A stretch of DNA of 64,000 nt, from the NCBI RefSeq assembly GCF_003057885.1, contig NZ_QAGK01000006.1:62001-126000 (forward strand), in the 5' to 3' direction. Positions 8,471 through 20,100 of this stretch are shown here, in pieces (positions within the stretch are counted from its first letter, which is position 1; each line of letters starts with the position of its first letter). The notes under the pieces were generated by a model. It was not told the DNA's origin, did no database searches, and worked only from the letters and a program-made list of their open reading frames with translations. The translations under genes and the position numbers were made by a program. Source of the DNA: Oceaniglobus ichthyenteri. GTDB lineage: Bacteria > Pseudomonadota > Alphaproteobacteria > Rhodobacterales > Rhodobacteraceae.

Positions 8471-11329
8471 CTATTCCGCCGCCAATTTTCGCGGCTCTAA
8501 CAGTGGTTTAAGGTATCGCCCGGTATAGCTTTCATCAATCTTGACGACATCCTCGGGCGTGCCTTTGGCCACAACCTGACCACCGCCATCGCCCCCTTCG
8601 GGCCCAATATCAATCAGCCAATCCGCGGTTTTGATGACGTCAAGATTGTGTTCGATCACCAACACAGAATTTCCCTGATCCACTAATTCATGCAATACTT
8701 CCAACAGCTTGCGCACGTCTTCAAAGTGCAGGCCCGTGGTCGGTTCATCCAGAATATACAGGGTGCGGCCGGTCGAACGCTTTGCCAATTCCTTTGAAAG
8801 CTTGACGCGCTGCGCCTCACCTCCCGACAGGGTTGTAGCCTGTTGACCCACCTTGATATACCCAAGCCCGACACGCACCAAGGCATCCATCTTCTCACGA
8901 ATGCTTGGCACCGCTTTGAAAAACTCCTGCGCATCTTCAACCGTCATATCAAGAACGTCGGCTATACTCTTGCCTTTAAACCGGATTTCCAAAGTTTCAC
9001 GATTGTAACGGGCACCCTTGCAGGTTTCACATTCGACATAAACATCCGGCAAAAAGTGCATCTCGATCTTGATCACCCCATCGCCTTGACAGGCCTCACA
9101 TCGTCCCCCTTTTACGTTGAAACTGAACCGGCCCGGTTTGTAACCGCGGGCTTTGGATTCGGGCAGGTTGGCAAACCAATCGCGGATTGGAGTGAACGCC
9201 CCGGTATAAGTTGCCGGGTTTGACCGCGGAGTCCGCCCGATGGCGCGCTGGTCAATATCGATCACCTTGTCCAAATGCTCCAACCCCTTGATCGTTTCAC
9301 AAGGGGCCGGTGTCTGGCGCGCGCCGTTCAACCGCATCGATGCAGTCTTAAACAGCGTCTCAATCGTAAGAGTCGATTTTCCCCCGCCCGAAACGCCCGT
9401 CACACATACAAATTTGCCAAGTGGGAAATCCACCGTAATATTTTGCAGGTTATTCCCGGTTGCTTTCACAACCGTTAATTTCTTTTTGTTTCCTTTGCGC
9501 CGTTTCGCGGGAACCGAAATTTCCCGTTTTCCAACAAGATATTGCCCTGTCAGTGACCCTTCGTTAGCCATGATTTCCGCTGGCGTGCCCTTTGCCACCA
9601 CCTGTCCACCATGCACGCCCGCGCCGGGGCCGATATCGAACACATAATCCGCCTCGCGAATCGCCTCTTCATCGTGTTCTACAACAATCACGGTATTGCC
9701 CTGATCACGCAGGTTTTTCAGCGTGCCCAGCAATCGGTCATTGTCGCGTTGATGCAAACCAATCGAAGGTTCGTCCAACACATACAACACCCCGGTCAAA
9801 CCACTGCCAATCTGGCTGGCCAGACGGATACGCTGTGATTCGCCGCCCGACAAAGTTCCGGCATTGCGGCTGAGCGTCAGGTATTCCAACCCGACGTTGT
9901 TCAGAAAGCCCAGCCGTTCGCGGATTTCTTTCAAAATCGCACGGGCAATTTCATTGCGTTGAGCGGTCAGATGCTCTGGCACTGTCAGTGTCCAATCATA
10001 GGCCTCTCGGATTGACATCTGCACCACCTGACCGGCATGCAAGTGATTGATCTTAACGGCCAACGCTTCGGGGCGCAGCCGATAACCCTCGCAGGCGCCA
10101 CAGGGGCGATTGTTTTGATAACGCTCAAATTCCTCGCGAATCCAGCTTGAATCAGTCTCGCGATAGCGACGTTCCATATTCGGAATCACGCCTTCGAACG
10201 GGCGGCTGACGTTATAAACCCGCCCGCCCTCATCATACCGGAACGCGATTTCCTCATCACCGGAGCCGCGCAGAAACACGTTTTGAATCTCGGGCGAAAG
10301 ATCCTTCCATTTGTCGTTCTGATTGAATGAATAATGCTTTGCAATTGCTTGAATAGTCTGAAGAAAATACGGCGACTTCCCCTTCCGCCAAGGTGCCAAA
10401 GCTCCGTCTGAAATCTTCAGGTTCTGATCTGGCACCACCAGACGTTCATCGAAAAACAGTTCAACCCCAAGACCGTCGCACACGGGACAGGCCCCAAACG
10501 GCGCGTTGAATGAAAACAATCGTGGTTCAATTTCGGGAATGGTGAACCCACTGACCGGACAGGCAAATTTTTCCGAAAACGTATAACGCTCGGGTTCGCC
10601 CTCACCAGGCGCGGTTTCCAAAACGGCAATTCCATCGGCCAGATCCAGAGCCGTGCGAAACGAATCGGCAAGACGGGTTTCAAGCCCTTCGCGAACCACC
10701 AGCCGGTCAACCACCACATCAATGTCATGGCGAAATTTCTTGTCGAGTGTTGGCGGTTCGTCCAACTCGTAAAACGCGCCGTTAACCTTGACGCGTTGAA
10801 AGCCCTGTTTGCGTAACTCTGCGAATTCCTTACGATATTCGCCTTTTCGATCCCGAATGATCGGCGCCAGAAGATAGCCGCGCGTGCCCTCCTCCATCGC
10901 CATTACGCGGTCGACCATGTCCTGCACCTGCTGCGCTTCGATCGGCAGGCCGGTGGCGGGGGAATATGGCGTGCCGACCCGGGCAAACAACAGGCGCATA
11001 TAATCGTAAATTTCAGTTACTGTTCCGACGGTCGAGCGCGGATTTTTCGATGTGGTTTTTTGCTCGATCGAAATCGCAGGCGATAGGCCGGTAATATGAT
11101 CAACATCGGGTTTCTGCATCATATCAAGGAATTGCCGGGCGTAAGCCGACAAGGATTCGACATAACGGCGCTGCCCTTCGGCATAGATCGTATCAAAGGC
11201 AAGGCTTGATTTTCCACTGCCTGAAAGGCCGGTAATCACCACCAATTTGTCGCGCGGAATATCCACATCAATGGATTTCAGATTGTGTTCGCGCGCGCCG
11301 CGCACTTCGATCATCTTTTGCTCGGGCAT
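8471..11329 (-). CDS. uvrA: excinuclease ABC subunit A
   Basis: A 952-residue DNA damage sensor for nucleotide excision repair. It has the tandem ABC ATPase layout: Walker [11 protein letters not shown] near residue 33, a CPVSG...CPVCDG zinc module, signature [14 protein letters not shown] with DEPSIGLH, then the second Walker [11 protein letters not shown], the CEAC...CETC zinc finger, [15 protein letters not shown] and DEPTTGLH. Length is normal. A LexA-type SOS box lies 86 bases upstream (11415-11429), so induction by DNA damage is expected. Confidence 0.98.
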   Translation of the reverse strand: MPEQKMIEVRGAREHNLKSIDVDIPRDKLVVITGLSGSGKSSLAFDTIYAEGQRRYVESLSAYARQFLDMMQKPDVDHITGLSPAISIEQKTTSKNPRSTVGTVTEIYDYMRLLFARVGTPYSPATGLPIEAQQVQDMVDRVMAMEEGTRGYLLAPIIRDRKGEYRKEFAELRKQGFQRVKVNGAFYELDEPPTLDKKFRHDIDVVVDRLVVREGLETRLADSFRTALDLADGIAVLETAPGEGEPERYTFSEKFACPVSGFTIPEIEPRLFSFNAPFGACPVCDGLGVELFFDERLVVPDQNLKISDGALAPWRKGKSPYFLQTIQAIAKHYSFNQNDKWKDLSPEIQNVFLRGSGDEEIAFRYDEGGRVYNVSRPFEGVIPNMERRYRETDSSWIREEFERYQNNRPCGACEGYRLRPEALAVKINHLHAGQVVQMSIREAYDWTLTVPEHLTAQRNEIARAILKEIRERLGFLNNVGLEYLTLSRNAGTLSGGESQRIRLASQIGSGLTGVLYVLDEPSIGLHQRDNDRLLGTLKNLRDQGNTVIVVEHDEEAIREADYVFDIGPGAGVHGGQVVAKGTPAEIMANEGSLTGQYLVGKREISVPAKRRKGNKKKLTVVKATGNNLQNITVDFPLGKFVCVTGVSGGGKSTLTIETLFKTASMRLNGARQTPAPCETIKGLEHLDKVIDIDQRAIGRTPRSNPATYTGAFTPIRDWFANLPESKARGYKPGRFSFNVKGGRCEACQGDGVIKIEMHFLPDVYVECETCKGARYNRETLEIRFKGKSIADVLDMTVEDAQEFFKAVPSIREKMDALVRVGLGYIKVGQQATTLSGGEAQRVKLSKELAKRSTGRTLYILDEPTTGLHFEDVRKLLEVLHELVDQGNSVLVIEHNLDVIKTADWLIDIGPEGGDGGGQVVAKGTPEDVVKIDESYTGRYLKPLLEPRKLAAE

Positions 11330-11414
11330 GGCCCACCTCGGTGTTTTGGTGCCCGTTCGCGGGGCGGTTTGGGCTTAGATAGGTGTCAACGGCGGATGTA
11401 CCAGTGCAGCATTA

Positions 11415-11429
11415 GAACATTCGCGGAAC
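11415..11429 (-). promoter_or_regulatory. LexA (SOS) box upstream of uvrA
   Basis: The plus strand reads GAAC-N7-GAAC, so the uvrA strand reads GTTC-N7-GTTC. This is the direct-repeat LexA box of Alphaproteobacteria, described for the Rhodobacter uvrA and recA promoters. The match is exact and sits between uvrA and the MFS gene upstream of it. Confidence 0.8.
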
Positions 11430-11442
11430 ATTTACCATTTCT

Positions 11443-12588
11443 TTACGGATTTGGTCCAATCTTTCTGTATACCCACCACAGACAAGACAGACCGCAAAAC
11501 GCCAGGACTATAGCCAAGATCAACAACCCCTCTAACCCGGCCCACAACACAGTTGCAAACAGCGGCGTGCCCAGTGTGGTTCCGACGTTGCCCAACTGTG
11601 CCAACGCCCCGTTCGAACGGGCACGATCCGCCTGTGCCGCATTCAAGGCGGGGATAGCGGCAAAACTTGCGCCGGGAACCAGCCCGATAATCACGAAAAG
11701 AAGACAGGTCAGAATGTAAATCGCATCTTTTGATGCCACGAGAAGAAGGAAAGAAAAAATGATTGTGAATGCAAACCCAAACTGCGCAATGCGATACGGC
11801 CGATAGTGGCGCGCAATCACCCCCGCGGCCAACGTACCCAGCAACGATAGCAGCGGTAAAATCACCGCAGACGGCGCGCCCGGAATCATCGGAACAAAGG
11901 TTAGAAGGGCCACAAAGATCAATGTGTGCCACACAAATCCCAACCCCGGCGCCATCAGGCGGGGCGATTTATATATGTCGTAATGGGTGCGCCACAAGGA
12001 AGTTGGGGGCGGCCTGACGGCCTGCAGGTTTTGGGGCAATGCAAAGGCAAGCGCCGCTGCAACACCCCATAAAGCGGCCCCATGAGCCAACAGAACACCC
12101 GGCAGGCCCGCAAGTCCAAGGGTCAGTGGCAGCAGCATGGCGACCAATGCAAAGCTGACGCCAAAGAATGTACCCCAAAGCGCCATGACAACGGATTGGT
12201 CTTTGGCGTGTGTCACACGGGCCATCAAGGTTGGTGCCGCCACGACAATAAGGAGATGTGACATGCCCTCAACAACGCGACTGAGCGTGAACACTGGGAA
12301 AGGAGGTAAAAATGCCTGAAACACAGACACGATGCCCCCCAGGGCTAAGGCAATCAACAGCATTCTGCGCGCACCAAACCGCGCCACGATCATGCCTGCA
12401 ACAACACCCAGAACAATGCCAACGGTTCCAACCGCAGAAACCAGTACCGAAACCTGTGCAATCGTACGATCAAAGGTTTGCGCGAATATCCCCAATCCGA
12501 GAGATATCTTGGCAAATTGCGCCGCGGCCAACAGGCCCGCGCCATAAAGCAAAGCGATCAAAGGCCATGGCGTGCGGGCAGATTCCAT
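11443..12588 (-). CDS. MFS transporter
   Basis: A 381-residue, strongly hydrophobic membrane protein with about eleven to twelve segments and the MFS loop after segment 2 (ARFGARRMLLIALALGG). The N-terminal half carries VEGMSHLLIVVAAPTLMARVTH, which resembles CynX/NimT-like and drug-exporter-like MFS proteins. The substrate cannot be predicted. It follows lpdA on the same strand with a 37-base gap, and its stop is only 14 bases from the uvrA SOS box, so read-through toward uvrA is possible. Confidence 0.82.
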   Translation of the reverse strand: MESARTPWPLIALLYGAGLLAAAQFAKISLGLGIFAQTFDRTIAQVSVLVSAVGTVGIVLGVVAGMIVARFGARRMLLIALALGGIVSVFQAFLPPFPVFTLSRVVEGMSHLLIVVAAPTLMARVTHAKDQSVVMALWGTFFGVSFALVAMLLPLTLGLAGLPGVLLAHGAALWGVAAALAFALPQNLQAVRPPPTSLWRTHYDIYKSPRLMAPGLGFVWHTLIFVALLTFVPMIPGAPSAVILPLLSLLGTLAAGVIARHYRPYRIAQFGFAFTIIFSFLLLVASKDAIYILTCLLFVIIGLVPGASFAAIPALNAAQADRARSNGALAQLGNVGTTLGTPLFATVLWAGLEGLLILAIVLAFCGLSCLWWVYRKIGPNP

Positions 12589-12625
12589 AAAGCTGGCTTA
12601 CGCCGCCCGCACCCCTACGACAAGG

Positions 12626-14020
12626 TCAGAAGTGAATCGCCCGACCGTACGCATCAAGCACGGATTCGTGCATCATTTCGCTGAGCGTGGGATGGGGGAA
12701 AATCGTGTTCATCAGATCTTCTTCGGTGGTCTCCAACTGGCGGCCCACAACATAGCCCTGGATCAATTCTGTCACCTCGGCGCCAACCATATGCGCGCCC
12801 AGCAATTCACCAGTGGCCGCATCGAACACGGTTTTGACCATGCCTTCCGCCTCGCCCAATGCGATGGCTTTGCCGTTGCCAATAAACGGAAAACGGCCAA
12901 CACGAATATCGTGCCCGGCCTCTTTTGCCTTGGCTTCGGTCATGCCGACGCTGGCGATCTGCGGCTGACAATAGGTGCATCCGGCGATCGAGCCGGGTTT
13001 GATCGGGTGGGGATGCCCGCCTGCGATCAATTCAGCCACCATCACGCCTTCATGGCTGGCCTTGTGCGCCAACCACGGGGCCCCCGCCAAATCGCCGATG
13101 GCATAGATACCTTTGGCACCGGTGCGACAATATTCATCGGTGATGACGTGGGTGCGATCAACGGTGATGCCAAGCGCCTCAAGGCCCAGACCTTCGGTGT
13201 TGCCGACGATGCCGACCGCGGAAATAACGGCATCAAAGGTCTGCTGTTCGGCTTTGCCATTTGTTTCAATCGTGGCTGTGACTTTTCCGTCGCTACGGTC
13301 CAATTTGGTTACGCTGGCTTTTTCCAGAATCTTCATGCCCTGTTTGACGAATTGCTTTTTGGCGAATTTGGCAATTTCTTCGTCTTCTACCGGCAGAATC
13401 CGATCCATAACCTCAACCACTGTCGTGTCGGCGCCCAAAGTGTTGAAAAAGCTTGCAAATTCAATGCCAATGGCACCCGATCCAATAACCAACAGCCGTT
13501 TCGGCATGCGCGGCGGTTGCAACGCGTGTTTGTATGTCCAAACCAGATCGCCATCCGCCTCAAGCCCGGGCAATTCGCGCGCCCGCGCGCCAGTGGCCAG
13601 AATAATATTATCGGCGGCAAGGGATTGTTCGCCCTTGTCAGTTGTCACACTCACGGCCCCCGGTGCGGTCACTTTGGCCGCACCCATGATCACCGTGATC
13701 TTGTTCTTTTTCATCAAATGGCCAACGCCAGAACTCAGCTGTTTGGCGACACCGCGGGATCGTTTCACAACAGCGTTCAGATCAAAACCGACGCCATCGG
13801 CAGACAGGCCAAATTCCTTGGCCCGGTGGATCAGATGAAACACTTCGGCGCTGCGCAGCATCGCTTTGGTCGGGATACAGCCCCAATTCAGGCAAATGCC
13901 GCCCAAATGATCGCGCTCGACGATGCACACCTTCAGCCCAAGCTGCGCCGCCCGAATTGCGGCAACATAGCCGCCCGGCCCCGCACCAATGACGATTACA
14001 TCATAGTTCTGCTGTGTCAT
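12626..14020 (-). CDS. lpdA: dihydrolipoyl dehydrogenase (E3)
   Basis: A 464-residue FAD-dependent flavoprotein that reoxidises dihydrolipoamide in 2-oxo acid dehydrogenase complexes. It has the FAD-binding GAGPGGYVAAIRAAQLG, the redox-active CLNWGC disulfide near residues 44-49, the NAD-binding GSGAIGIEFASFF near residue 180 and the catalytic His-Glu in HPTLSEMMHE near the C-terminus. The E1 and E2 genes are not in the window, so which complex it serves is unknown; the length and motifs fit the E3 of the 2-oxoglutarate dehydrogenase locus. Confidence 0.96.
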   Translation of the reverse strand: MTQQNYDVIVIGAGPGGYVAAIRAAQLGLKVCIVERDHLGGICLNWGCIPTKAMLRSAEVFHLIHRAKEFGLSADGVGFDLNAVVKRSRGVAKQLSSGVGHLMKKNKITVIMGAAKVTAPGAVSVTTDKGEQSLAADNIILATGARARELPGLEADGDLVWTYKHALQPPRMPKRLLVIGSGAIGIEFASFFNTLGADTTVVEVMDRILPVEDEEIAKFAKKQFVKQGMKILEKASVTKLDRSDGKVTATIETNGKAEQQTFDAVISAVGIVGNTEGLGLEALGITVDRTHVITDEYCRTGAKGIYAIGDLAGAPWLAHKASHEGVMVAELIAGGHPHPIKPGSIAGCTYCQPQIASVGMTEAKAKEAGHDIRVGRFPFIGNGKAIALGEAEGMVKTVFDAATGELLGAHMVGAEVTELIQGYVVGRQLETTEEDLMNTIFPHPTLSEMMHESVLDAYGRAIHF

Positions 14021-14086
14021 GCCTGCACCTCACCAAAGAATGGTTCAACGCTAAACCATCTTGCGCAGGGCATCAATCACAGGTCG

Positions 14087-14662
14087 CTATGCGGGCTCCA
14101 TGGCACGCATAATTTCTGCATACCCACCGTCACTCAGAAACTCTGCTTCGCCTTGTTGATTGGCGCGCCCAAGGGCGGCGTTGCGGTATGGAAACCGGCC
14201 GAATTTACGGATGATTTCGCGATGCACCCGGGCATGCAACAGGTTCGATGCGCCGGAATCAGGCATCCGGGTCAAAAACAACCGCACGCACCGATCCTGA
14301 TCGCACAGGTTTTCGGAATGCATCAGCGGCATGTAAAAGAATTGGCGCGCCGCGCCATCGATTCGCATGTCCCACCCTTGGGTGATGGCCATTTTTGCCG
14401 CAGCCATGGCCAGGGAATCGGTTTCAAAAGCCTGTGCCGTATCGCGAAACATGTTGCGCGGAAATTGATCGGTCAGAATGATATACGCCAACGTGCCCGA
14501 TGGATATGTCAACCACTGCGAAAGCGCGCCATCGCGCGCCTTTTCCCAAGTTTCCTCAAACCGGTCGCGCACGTCACGATCCAGTTTGGCGCCGCCGGCG
14601 TACCACCCTTTCGGGCCGACTTCGTCCAGCCAAAAGGCCGCTACGTCTTCTGGACTTGCCAT
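14087..14662 (-). CDS. DUF924 family protein
   Basis: A 191-residue soluble protein of the DUF924 family, recognised from the N-terminal VAAFWLDEVGPKGWY, the central ILTDQFPRNMFRDTAQAF and the later FFYMPLMHSENLCDQDR. These segments form a TPR-like helical fold in the family. The biochemical role is not known. The ATG at 14662 follows GAGGAG at good spacing; an in-frame start seven codons upstream is less likely. It lies between the MFS gene at 14725 and lpdA on the same strand. Confidence 0.85.
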   Translation of the reverse strand: MASPEDVAAFWLDEVGPKGWYAGGAKLDRDVRDRFEETWEKARDGALSQWLTYPSGTLAYIILTDQFPRNMFRDTAQAFETDSLAMAAAKMAITQGWDMRIDGAARQFFYMPLMHSENLCDQDRCVRLFLTRMPDSGASNLLHARVHREIIRKFGRFPYRNAALGRANQQGEAEFLSDGGYAEIMRAMEPA

Positions 14663-14724
14663 GTTGTGTCTCCTCACCACCACCTTCGACGAATCGTCGC
14701 ATACAATCGTGAAGAAACCAAGGC

Positions 14725-15990
14725 TTAGGCGGGGCTGGGCGATTCCGCGCTGTCATCTGTGTGTTCAACGGCCCACTCCTGGGCCGCCTCAACCGCAACG
14801 GCCGATGCCGTCGGCAACACACCGACATAGGCGGTGGTATCGGTTGAATCGGGCGCCGCGCGCTGTGTCATCCGGTACAGGGCATATGTGCCAAGCAACA
14901 ACATGAGAACCGCGATGAACATCCAGAACCCCGAGGGGCCGAAAACACCCATCATCCAACCGGTAATCAACGGCCCGGCAATCGCACCGACACCGTTGAT
15001 AAACAACATGCCGCCCGATGCGGCGGCCATATCCTCGACCTCAAGATAGTCGTTGGTATAGGCCAAAAGAAGCGCATAAAGCGGGTTTGACATGCCGCCA
15101 ATCACGAATGACACCCCAAGCAGCACGATGAAAACTTCGCCCAACATCGCGCCTGCCACACAGGCCACGCCGCCCACAAATGCCACGCCACAGATCAGAA
15201 TGCGCCGGTCCATCCGGTCAGACACCCAACCGATGGGGTATTGGCACAGCAATCCACCCACATAGATCACCGCGATGAATATCGAAATCTCTGCCACGCT
15301 CAGGCCGGCCTGGGTGCCATAAACGGCGGCCATGCCAAATTGCGCCGAAAACACGCCACCCAACAAGAACATGCCAACACAGCCCAAGGGCGAAATGCGG
15401 TAAAGTGACAAAAGGCTCATGGGTTTGGTGGTTTCGAAGGGCGGTGTCGGGCTGACCGACAACAGAATCGGCGCAAAGCTGAGCGACACCAAAACCGATG
15501 GGATGATGAACAGGATAAAGCCCGACGGATCACCAAACGCGATGATCCCTTGTGCGCCGATGATCCCACTCATTTGAACAATCATGTATAACGACAGGCT
15601 TTGCCCTCGGGTTTCGTTGGTGGCGGCGTTGTTCAGCCAACTTTCGGCCGTGACATAGACCGCCGAAAAACAAAACCCGATCGCCACGCGCAGCAAGGTC
15701 CAGGCGATAGGATCGGTGATTGCGGGAAACAGAATCAAGATCGCCGAAATAAACGACCCCAGCGCGGCAAACACCCGAATATGCCCCACCCGGCGGATCA
15801 TCTCCGGCGCCATCCGCGAGCCACCCAAGAAGCCAACAAAATAGGCCGACATGACAATCGACATCGAAAAGGTCGAAAACCCTTCGATGCCGCCCCGAAT
15901 CCCCAGCAAAGTACCCTGAAGCCCGTTGCCCAGCATCAAAAGCCCCATCCCGAGCAGCAATGCCCAGGAATTGCGCAGCACTTGTACCAT
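14725..15990 (-). CDS. MFS transporter, YcaD-like
   Basis: A membrane transporter of 421 residues with twelve likely segments. The region GFLGGSRMAPEMIRRVGHIRVF corresponds to the first MFS loop, and YVTAESWLNNAATNETRGQSLSLYM is characteristic of the YcaD-like branch found across Proteobacteria. The substrate is unknown. The C-terminal tail is acidic and short. I used the ATG at 15990; a GTG nine codons upstream is in frame but has no better ribosome site. Confidence 0.82.
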   Translation of the reverse strand: MVQVLRNSWALLLGMGLLMLGNGLQGTLLGIRGGIEGFSTFSMSIVMSAYFVGFLGGSRMAPEMIRRVGHIRVFAALGSFISAILILFPAITDPIAWTLLRVAIGFCFSAVYVTAESWLNNAATNETRGQSLSLYMIVQMSGIIGAQGIIAFGDPSGFILFIIPSVLVSLSFAPILLSVSPTPPFETTKPMSLLSLYRISPLGCVGMFLLGGVFSAQFGMAAVYGTQAGLSVAEISIFIAVIYVGGLLCQYPIGWVSDRMDRRILICGVAFVGGVACVAGAMLGEVFIVLLGVSFVIGGMSNPLYALLLAYTNDYLEVEDMAAASGGMLFINGVGAIAGPLITGWMMGVFGPSGFWMFIAVLMLLLGTYALYRMTQRAAPDSTDTTAYVGVLPTASAVAVEAAQEWAVEHTDDSAESPSPA

Positions 15991-16059
15991 CTGTCTGTCC
16001 AATCCTTCTTGGCGCACACCATACCGTAGCGGATGCGCCGCGTCTTGCCTGTTGGCGAC

Positions 16060-17130
16060 CTAGCTTTGCCGCGCCCTGTGCGGCGGTATCAAAAGCGATG
16101 CATCTCCGTAAGAGAAGAACCGATATTTCTGCGCAATCGCATGGGAATAAATCGCGCGCACCCGATCAACCCCCATCAACGCCGACACGAGCATCATCAA
16201 TGTCGATTTAGGCAGGTGAAAATTGGTCATCAGTGCATCGGCAATTTGAAACCGAAATCCCGGTGTGATGAATATATCGGTGGGCCCGGTCCAGGGCGCG
16301 ATGGTGCCTGGTGCCACGGCGGCACTTTCGATCAGGCGCAGGGCGGTTGTGCCCACCGGAATGATCCGCCCGCCTGCCTTGATTGTGGCGTTGATTTCAT
16401 CGGCCGCCTGGGCGCGCACCTCGCCCCATTCGGCGTGCATTTTGTGATCGGCGATATCATCCACCTTGACCGGCAGAAATGTGCCCGCGCCCACATGCAA
16501 AGTCACATGGGTAAACATGACGCCGCGCGCGCGCAGACTGTTAAGCAGGGCATCATCAAAGTGCAGCGATGCCGTGGGGGCCGCAACCGCGCCTGAATGG
16601 GCCGCCCAAACGGTTTGGTAATCTTCATGATCCTGCGCATCGGCGGCGCGTTTGGCGGCGATATAGGGCGGCAATGGCATATGACCGGCCTCGGCCAATG
16701 CGGTGTCAAAATCATCACCGGTCAGGTTGAATTCCAACAGGCCCGTGCCATCCACGCGCCCCACCAACCGCGCCGACAGTGCATCGGAAAACACCACGGT
16801 TTCGCCATCGCGCAGCTTTTTCAAGGGTTTGATCAGCGCGCGCCATGTACCACTGGCCTGGGGTTCCAGCAATGTCACTTCAATCCGCGCGGCGGTTTGG
16901 CCGGTGTCACCATGGCGAAACCGCTGCCCGAACAGACGCGCCGGAATAACCCGGGTGTCATTCAGCACCAACCGGTCACCGGGGTGCAAAAGTTGCGCCA
17001 GATCGATGGCGGTTCGATCGGTCAGCGTATCACCATCGGCCACCAGCATACGCGCCGAAGACCGCGGTTTGGCGGGCCGGGTGGCGATCAGACCGTCAGG
17101 CAGATCAAAATCAAAATCACTCAGTTTCAT
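16060..17130 (-). CDS. queA: S-adenosylmethionine:tRNA ribosyltransferase-isomerase
   Basis: A 356-residue enzyme that transfers and isomerises the ribosyl part of SAM onto 7-aminomethyl-7-deazaguanine in tRNA, giving epoxyqueuosine at the wobble position. It starts with the family hallmark [20 protein letters not shown] and contains [40 protein letters not shown] and [17 protein letters not shown]. Length and motifs are complete. In many Rhodobacterales a tgt gene follows; here a YcaD-like MFS gene lies downstream instead. Confidence 0.96.
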   Translation of the reverse strand: MKLSDFDFDLPDGLIATRPAKPRSSARMLVADGDTLTDRTAIDLAQLLHPGDRLVLNDTRVIPARLFGQRFRHGDTGQTAARIEVTLLEPQASGTWRALIKPLKKLRDGETVVFSDALSARLVGRVDGTGLLEFNLTGDDFDTALAEAGHMPLPPYIAAKRAADAQDHEDYQTVWAAHSGAVAAPTASLHFDDALLNSLRARGVMFTHVTLHVGAGTFLPVKVDDIADHKMHAEWGEVRAQAADEINATIKAGGRIIPVGTTALRLIESAAVAPGTIAPWTGPTDIFITPGFRFQIADALMTNFHLPKSTLMMLVSALMGVDRVRAIYSHAIAQKYRFFSYGDASLLIPPHRARQS

Positions 17131-17174
17131 ACGTCAGCCTATGGCGCAGGTATGAACAAAACGTCAACCCGACC

Positions 17175-20100
17175 CTAACGTTGTGGGGCCGGACGGCGAA
17201 AAATATCCCGAAACATGCCCGGCGTCAGAATGGACAAGGGATTGACGCTGACGGCGGGTTTGGCCACAGGCCCGGTCAGACCAAAGTTGAATCCAAACAA
17301 TCCTTCGCCCTGGCGGGTGAAAATTGATCCGATCCGGTTAAGCAGGTAGATCGGCGAAATCACCCCCTGCATGTTGATCTGTTTGCTGGCCAGATCGTAA
17401 ATGCCATCCATCGAAATCCCAAGCGACGCGCCTGTGGCGCTGGATTGATAGACGATCACCTGCGACGGCGTCAGGCGGAACGCAGCCTGGGTTTGTTCAA
17501 ACACCAGACCGTCGCCGTTCAACTGTTCTAACAATCCCACCACGGAAATCGCGCCGAGCAGATCGGCAATCGCCGGCGCGCCCCGTATCCGCAACCGGCC
17601 GATGTTAAGCGTGCCATCATAGGTGCCGCGCGCACCGGTGGGGCGCAATATCACCTCAAGCGGGCCATCATAGCCGTTTTTCACCAACCCGGCATCGCGC
17701 ATGACCCCGCCGGCATCCGCCGATATCAAACGCAGGCTGATCCCTTGGGCGGTGCTGACCAGTTCGCCCTTGACCGCCGTGCCGCCATTGACCCGCGCCA
17801 CAAAACTGCCGTTGGTGGCGCGTCCGGCATCCAGACGCCCGGTGAAATCGGTCAGCGTGATGCCTTCGGTCATGACCAATTGATCCAATGCAATGGAAAT
17901 CGGGCCGCGCGCGCCACCGCTGCCGCCCCCGCCTTTGGCAAAACCGGCACGGCGAAAATCCAGCGTGCCACCGCGCACCGCGATGGCAGGTGGCGCGCCC
18001 TTGCCCCGCCCGCTGATTGTGACCGGCGCATCAAACCACCCCGACAGGCGCACGCGGTCAAACACCGCCGCGTCCAATCCGCCGCCTGGGGCCAGAGACA
18101 CGCGGCCTGCCGCCTGCAATCCGCCCGCATTCACCGTCAGGTTGTTTACCACAGGTGGTGCGCCCAACGTCACGTTAAGGGTCAAATCCCCCTTTGCGCC
18201 CGCCGGTTTTGCCCAGCTCAGCGCGCCCAAGGCCAACCCGACACCCGCCAAATCACTGGAAAGGCGCAGTTTCGGCGGCTGTCCGGTGACCAGATCAACC
18301 GTGATATCGCCTTGCCCACGCCCGGTCACCATGCCGTTCGGCAGGCCGATTCCCAACCGCGTGATCGTATCTGAAGACAGCTCGACCCGGCCCTGCACCC
18401 GGCTTGTGCCCCGGTCTTCGGGGGCCAACCCCATGCGCCACCGCCCGGTCAACGGCACCTTGTCGATACTTGCCGTGCCGCTGACCACCACCGCCGCGGG
18501 CGATACATCCACCGTCAGGCGATCCGCCGCCAGTGTGCGGTTCGCAACCAATCCATCGGCGCGAAAATCGGTCAGGGTGCCACTGCTGGCATAGTCGATA
18601 TCGGCCAGTGTGTTGCCCTTTTGAAACCGCAGCGCGAGGTCGGTGGTCATTTGCGCCCGTGCGTCGGCCAAATCGGGGCCGCGCGGCGAGTTGCGCAAGA
18701 TCCGCAAAGGCGGTTGATTCAACAGCGATAAAACAGCGGTAAGCGTGCTGTCGGATTTCAAGGAAAATTCGCCCAAAGCCGGTTTTTCACGGGTGTTGGG
18801 CACCACCAACACCGATCCGCCCACGTCGATTTCACCACCTTCGGGCGCGACCACGACGCCGCTGTCCATTGTAATTGCAAAGCGCCCCCGATGGATCGAC
18901 GCATATCCAGACGCATTTTCCATCGGCAGCATTTCCGGCAGGAATGACAATGAGCCATCACGAAACGCAAAACTGGCGGCCAGATCGGGCCTTTGCGTCG
19001 GGCGTTTTCTAAGCGCGCCGGTGATGTTGAATAACGTACCGGATGATACGTTTTTTCCCAACCAGGCGCGGGTTTTTGCGGCCACCGGGACAGGCCACAG
19101 CGTCAGCGCGCGGGCAGTGGGAATTTCCGGCACGTCCAGATCCAGCGCCACGTTCCACCCCTCGGGATCGGCGCTGATCCTGCCTGTTGCGCTGTATTTT
19201 CGGGGGCTGTCGCCCGTGCCCGGCTCGGTCAACACCAACTGTCCGATGTCGAGGGTAAAAGGGTTCAACCGCAGCCGCAAATCCGCCGCGCCTTGACGAA
19301 ATTCCAGCGTGTCCTCAAACACCCCCAAGGGCGCCAGACGCAATTGATCCAGGCGCAGTTGCGCCACCAAGGCGCGCGGGAACCCCTGTTCTGACAGATC
19401 GCGCAAATAGGCATGACCGGTGATCGACGCCGTCAAATCGGCACTTTCCACCTCGATTTCGCTGAATGTGATCTTTTGATCGGCGGGGCGATAGGTGAAA
19501 TAGCTGCGCGCCGTGTCAAACGCGATGGGGGCGGTTTCGGGGCGGGGTTGCACGGCGCCAGCGGCAATATCCAACGTGCCGGCCAATTCATCCAGCGTGC
19601 CGTCAGCATTCAACGTGGCGCGCAATGCGCCGGAAATTGGCGCATCCAACACCCCCAGAAATGCCAAAGCCGGGGATTGCAGCGCGATATCCTGCGCCGC
19701 CACATCTGTGATATTGGCAGTGATCGCGGCCCCCCCGCCGCGGCGCTGATGACGCGCGGACAGTTGCAATTGGGCCAGATTATCGGTGCCGTTGAACACA
19801 TCGGCCAGCAGCGTCAGATCAAGGCTGTCTGGCGTCTGCATCAGGCGCGCCTGCCCACCGACAATCTGCCAGACCCGGGCCGTGCGGGCATCTTCGACCG
19901 ACAAGGTCAGATCGCGCACCGCCGCCATGCGCATATTGGCAAACAGCGGTTGTTCCAGAATGGTTTCAACCTGCGCCAGCACTGCCGACATGCCCGGAAA
20001 GGCCGCGCCACCGGGCCCAAACGACAGTGAAAATGTCCCATCCACCGCCCGACGCAGGGTGATCTGCGCGCCATCCAAAGTCAGCGAGCGCGGCACGATC

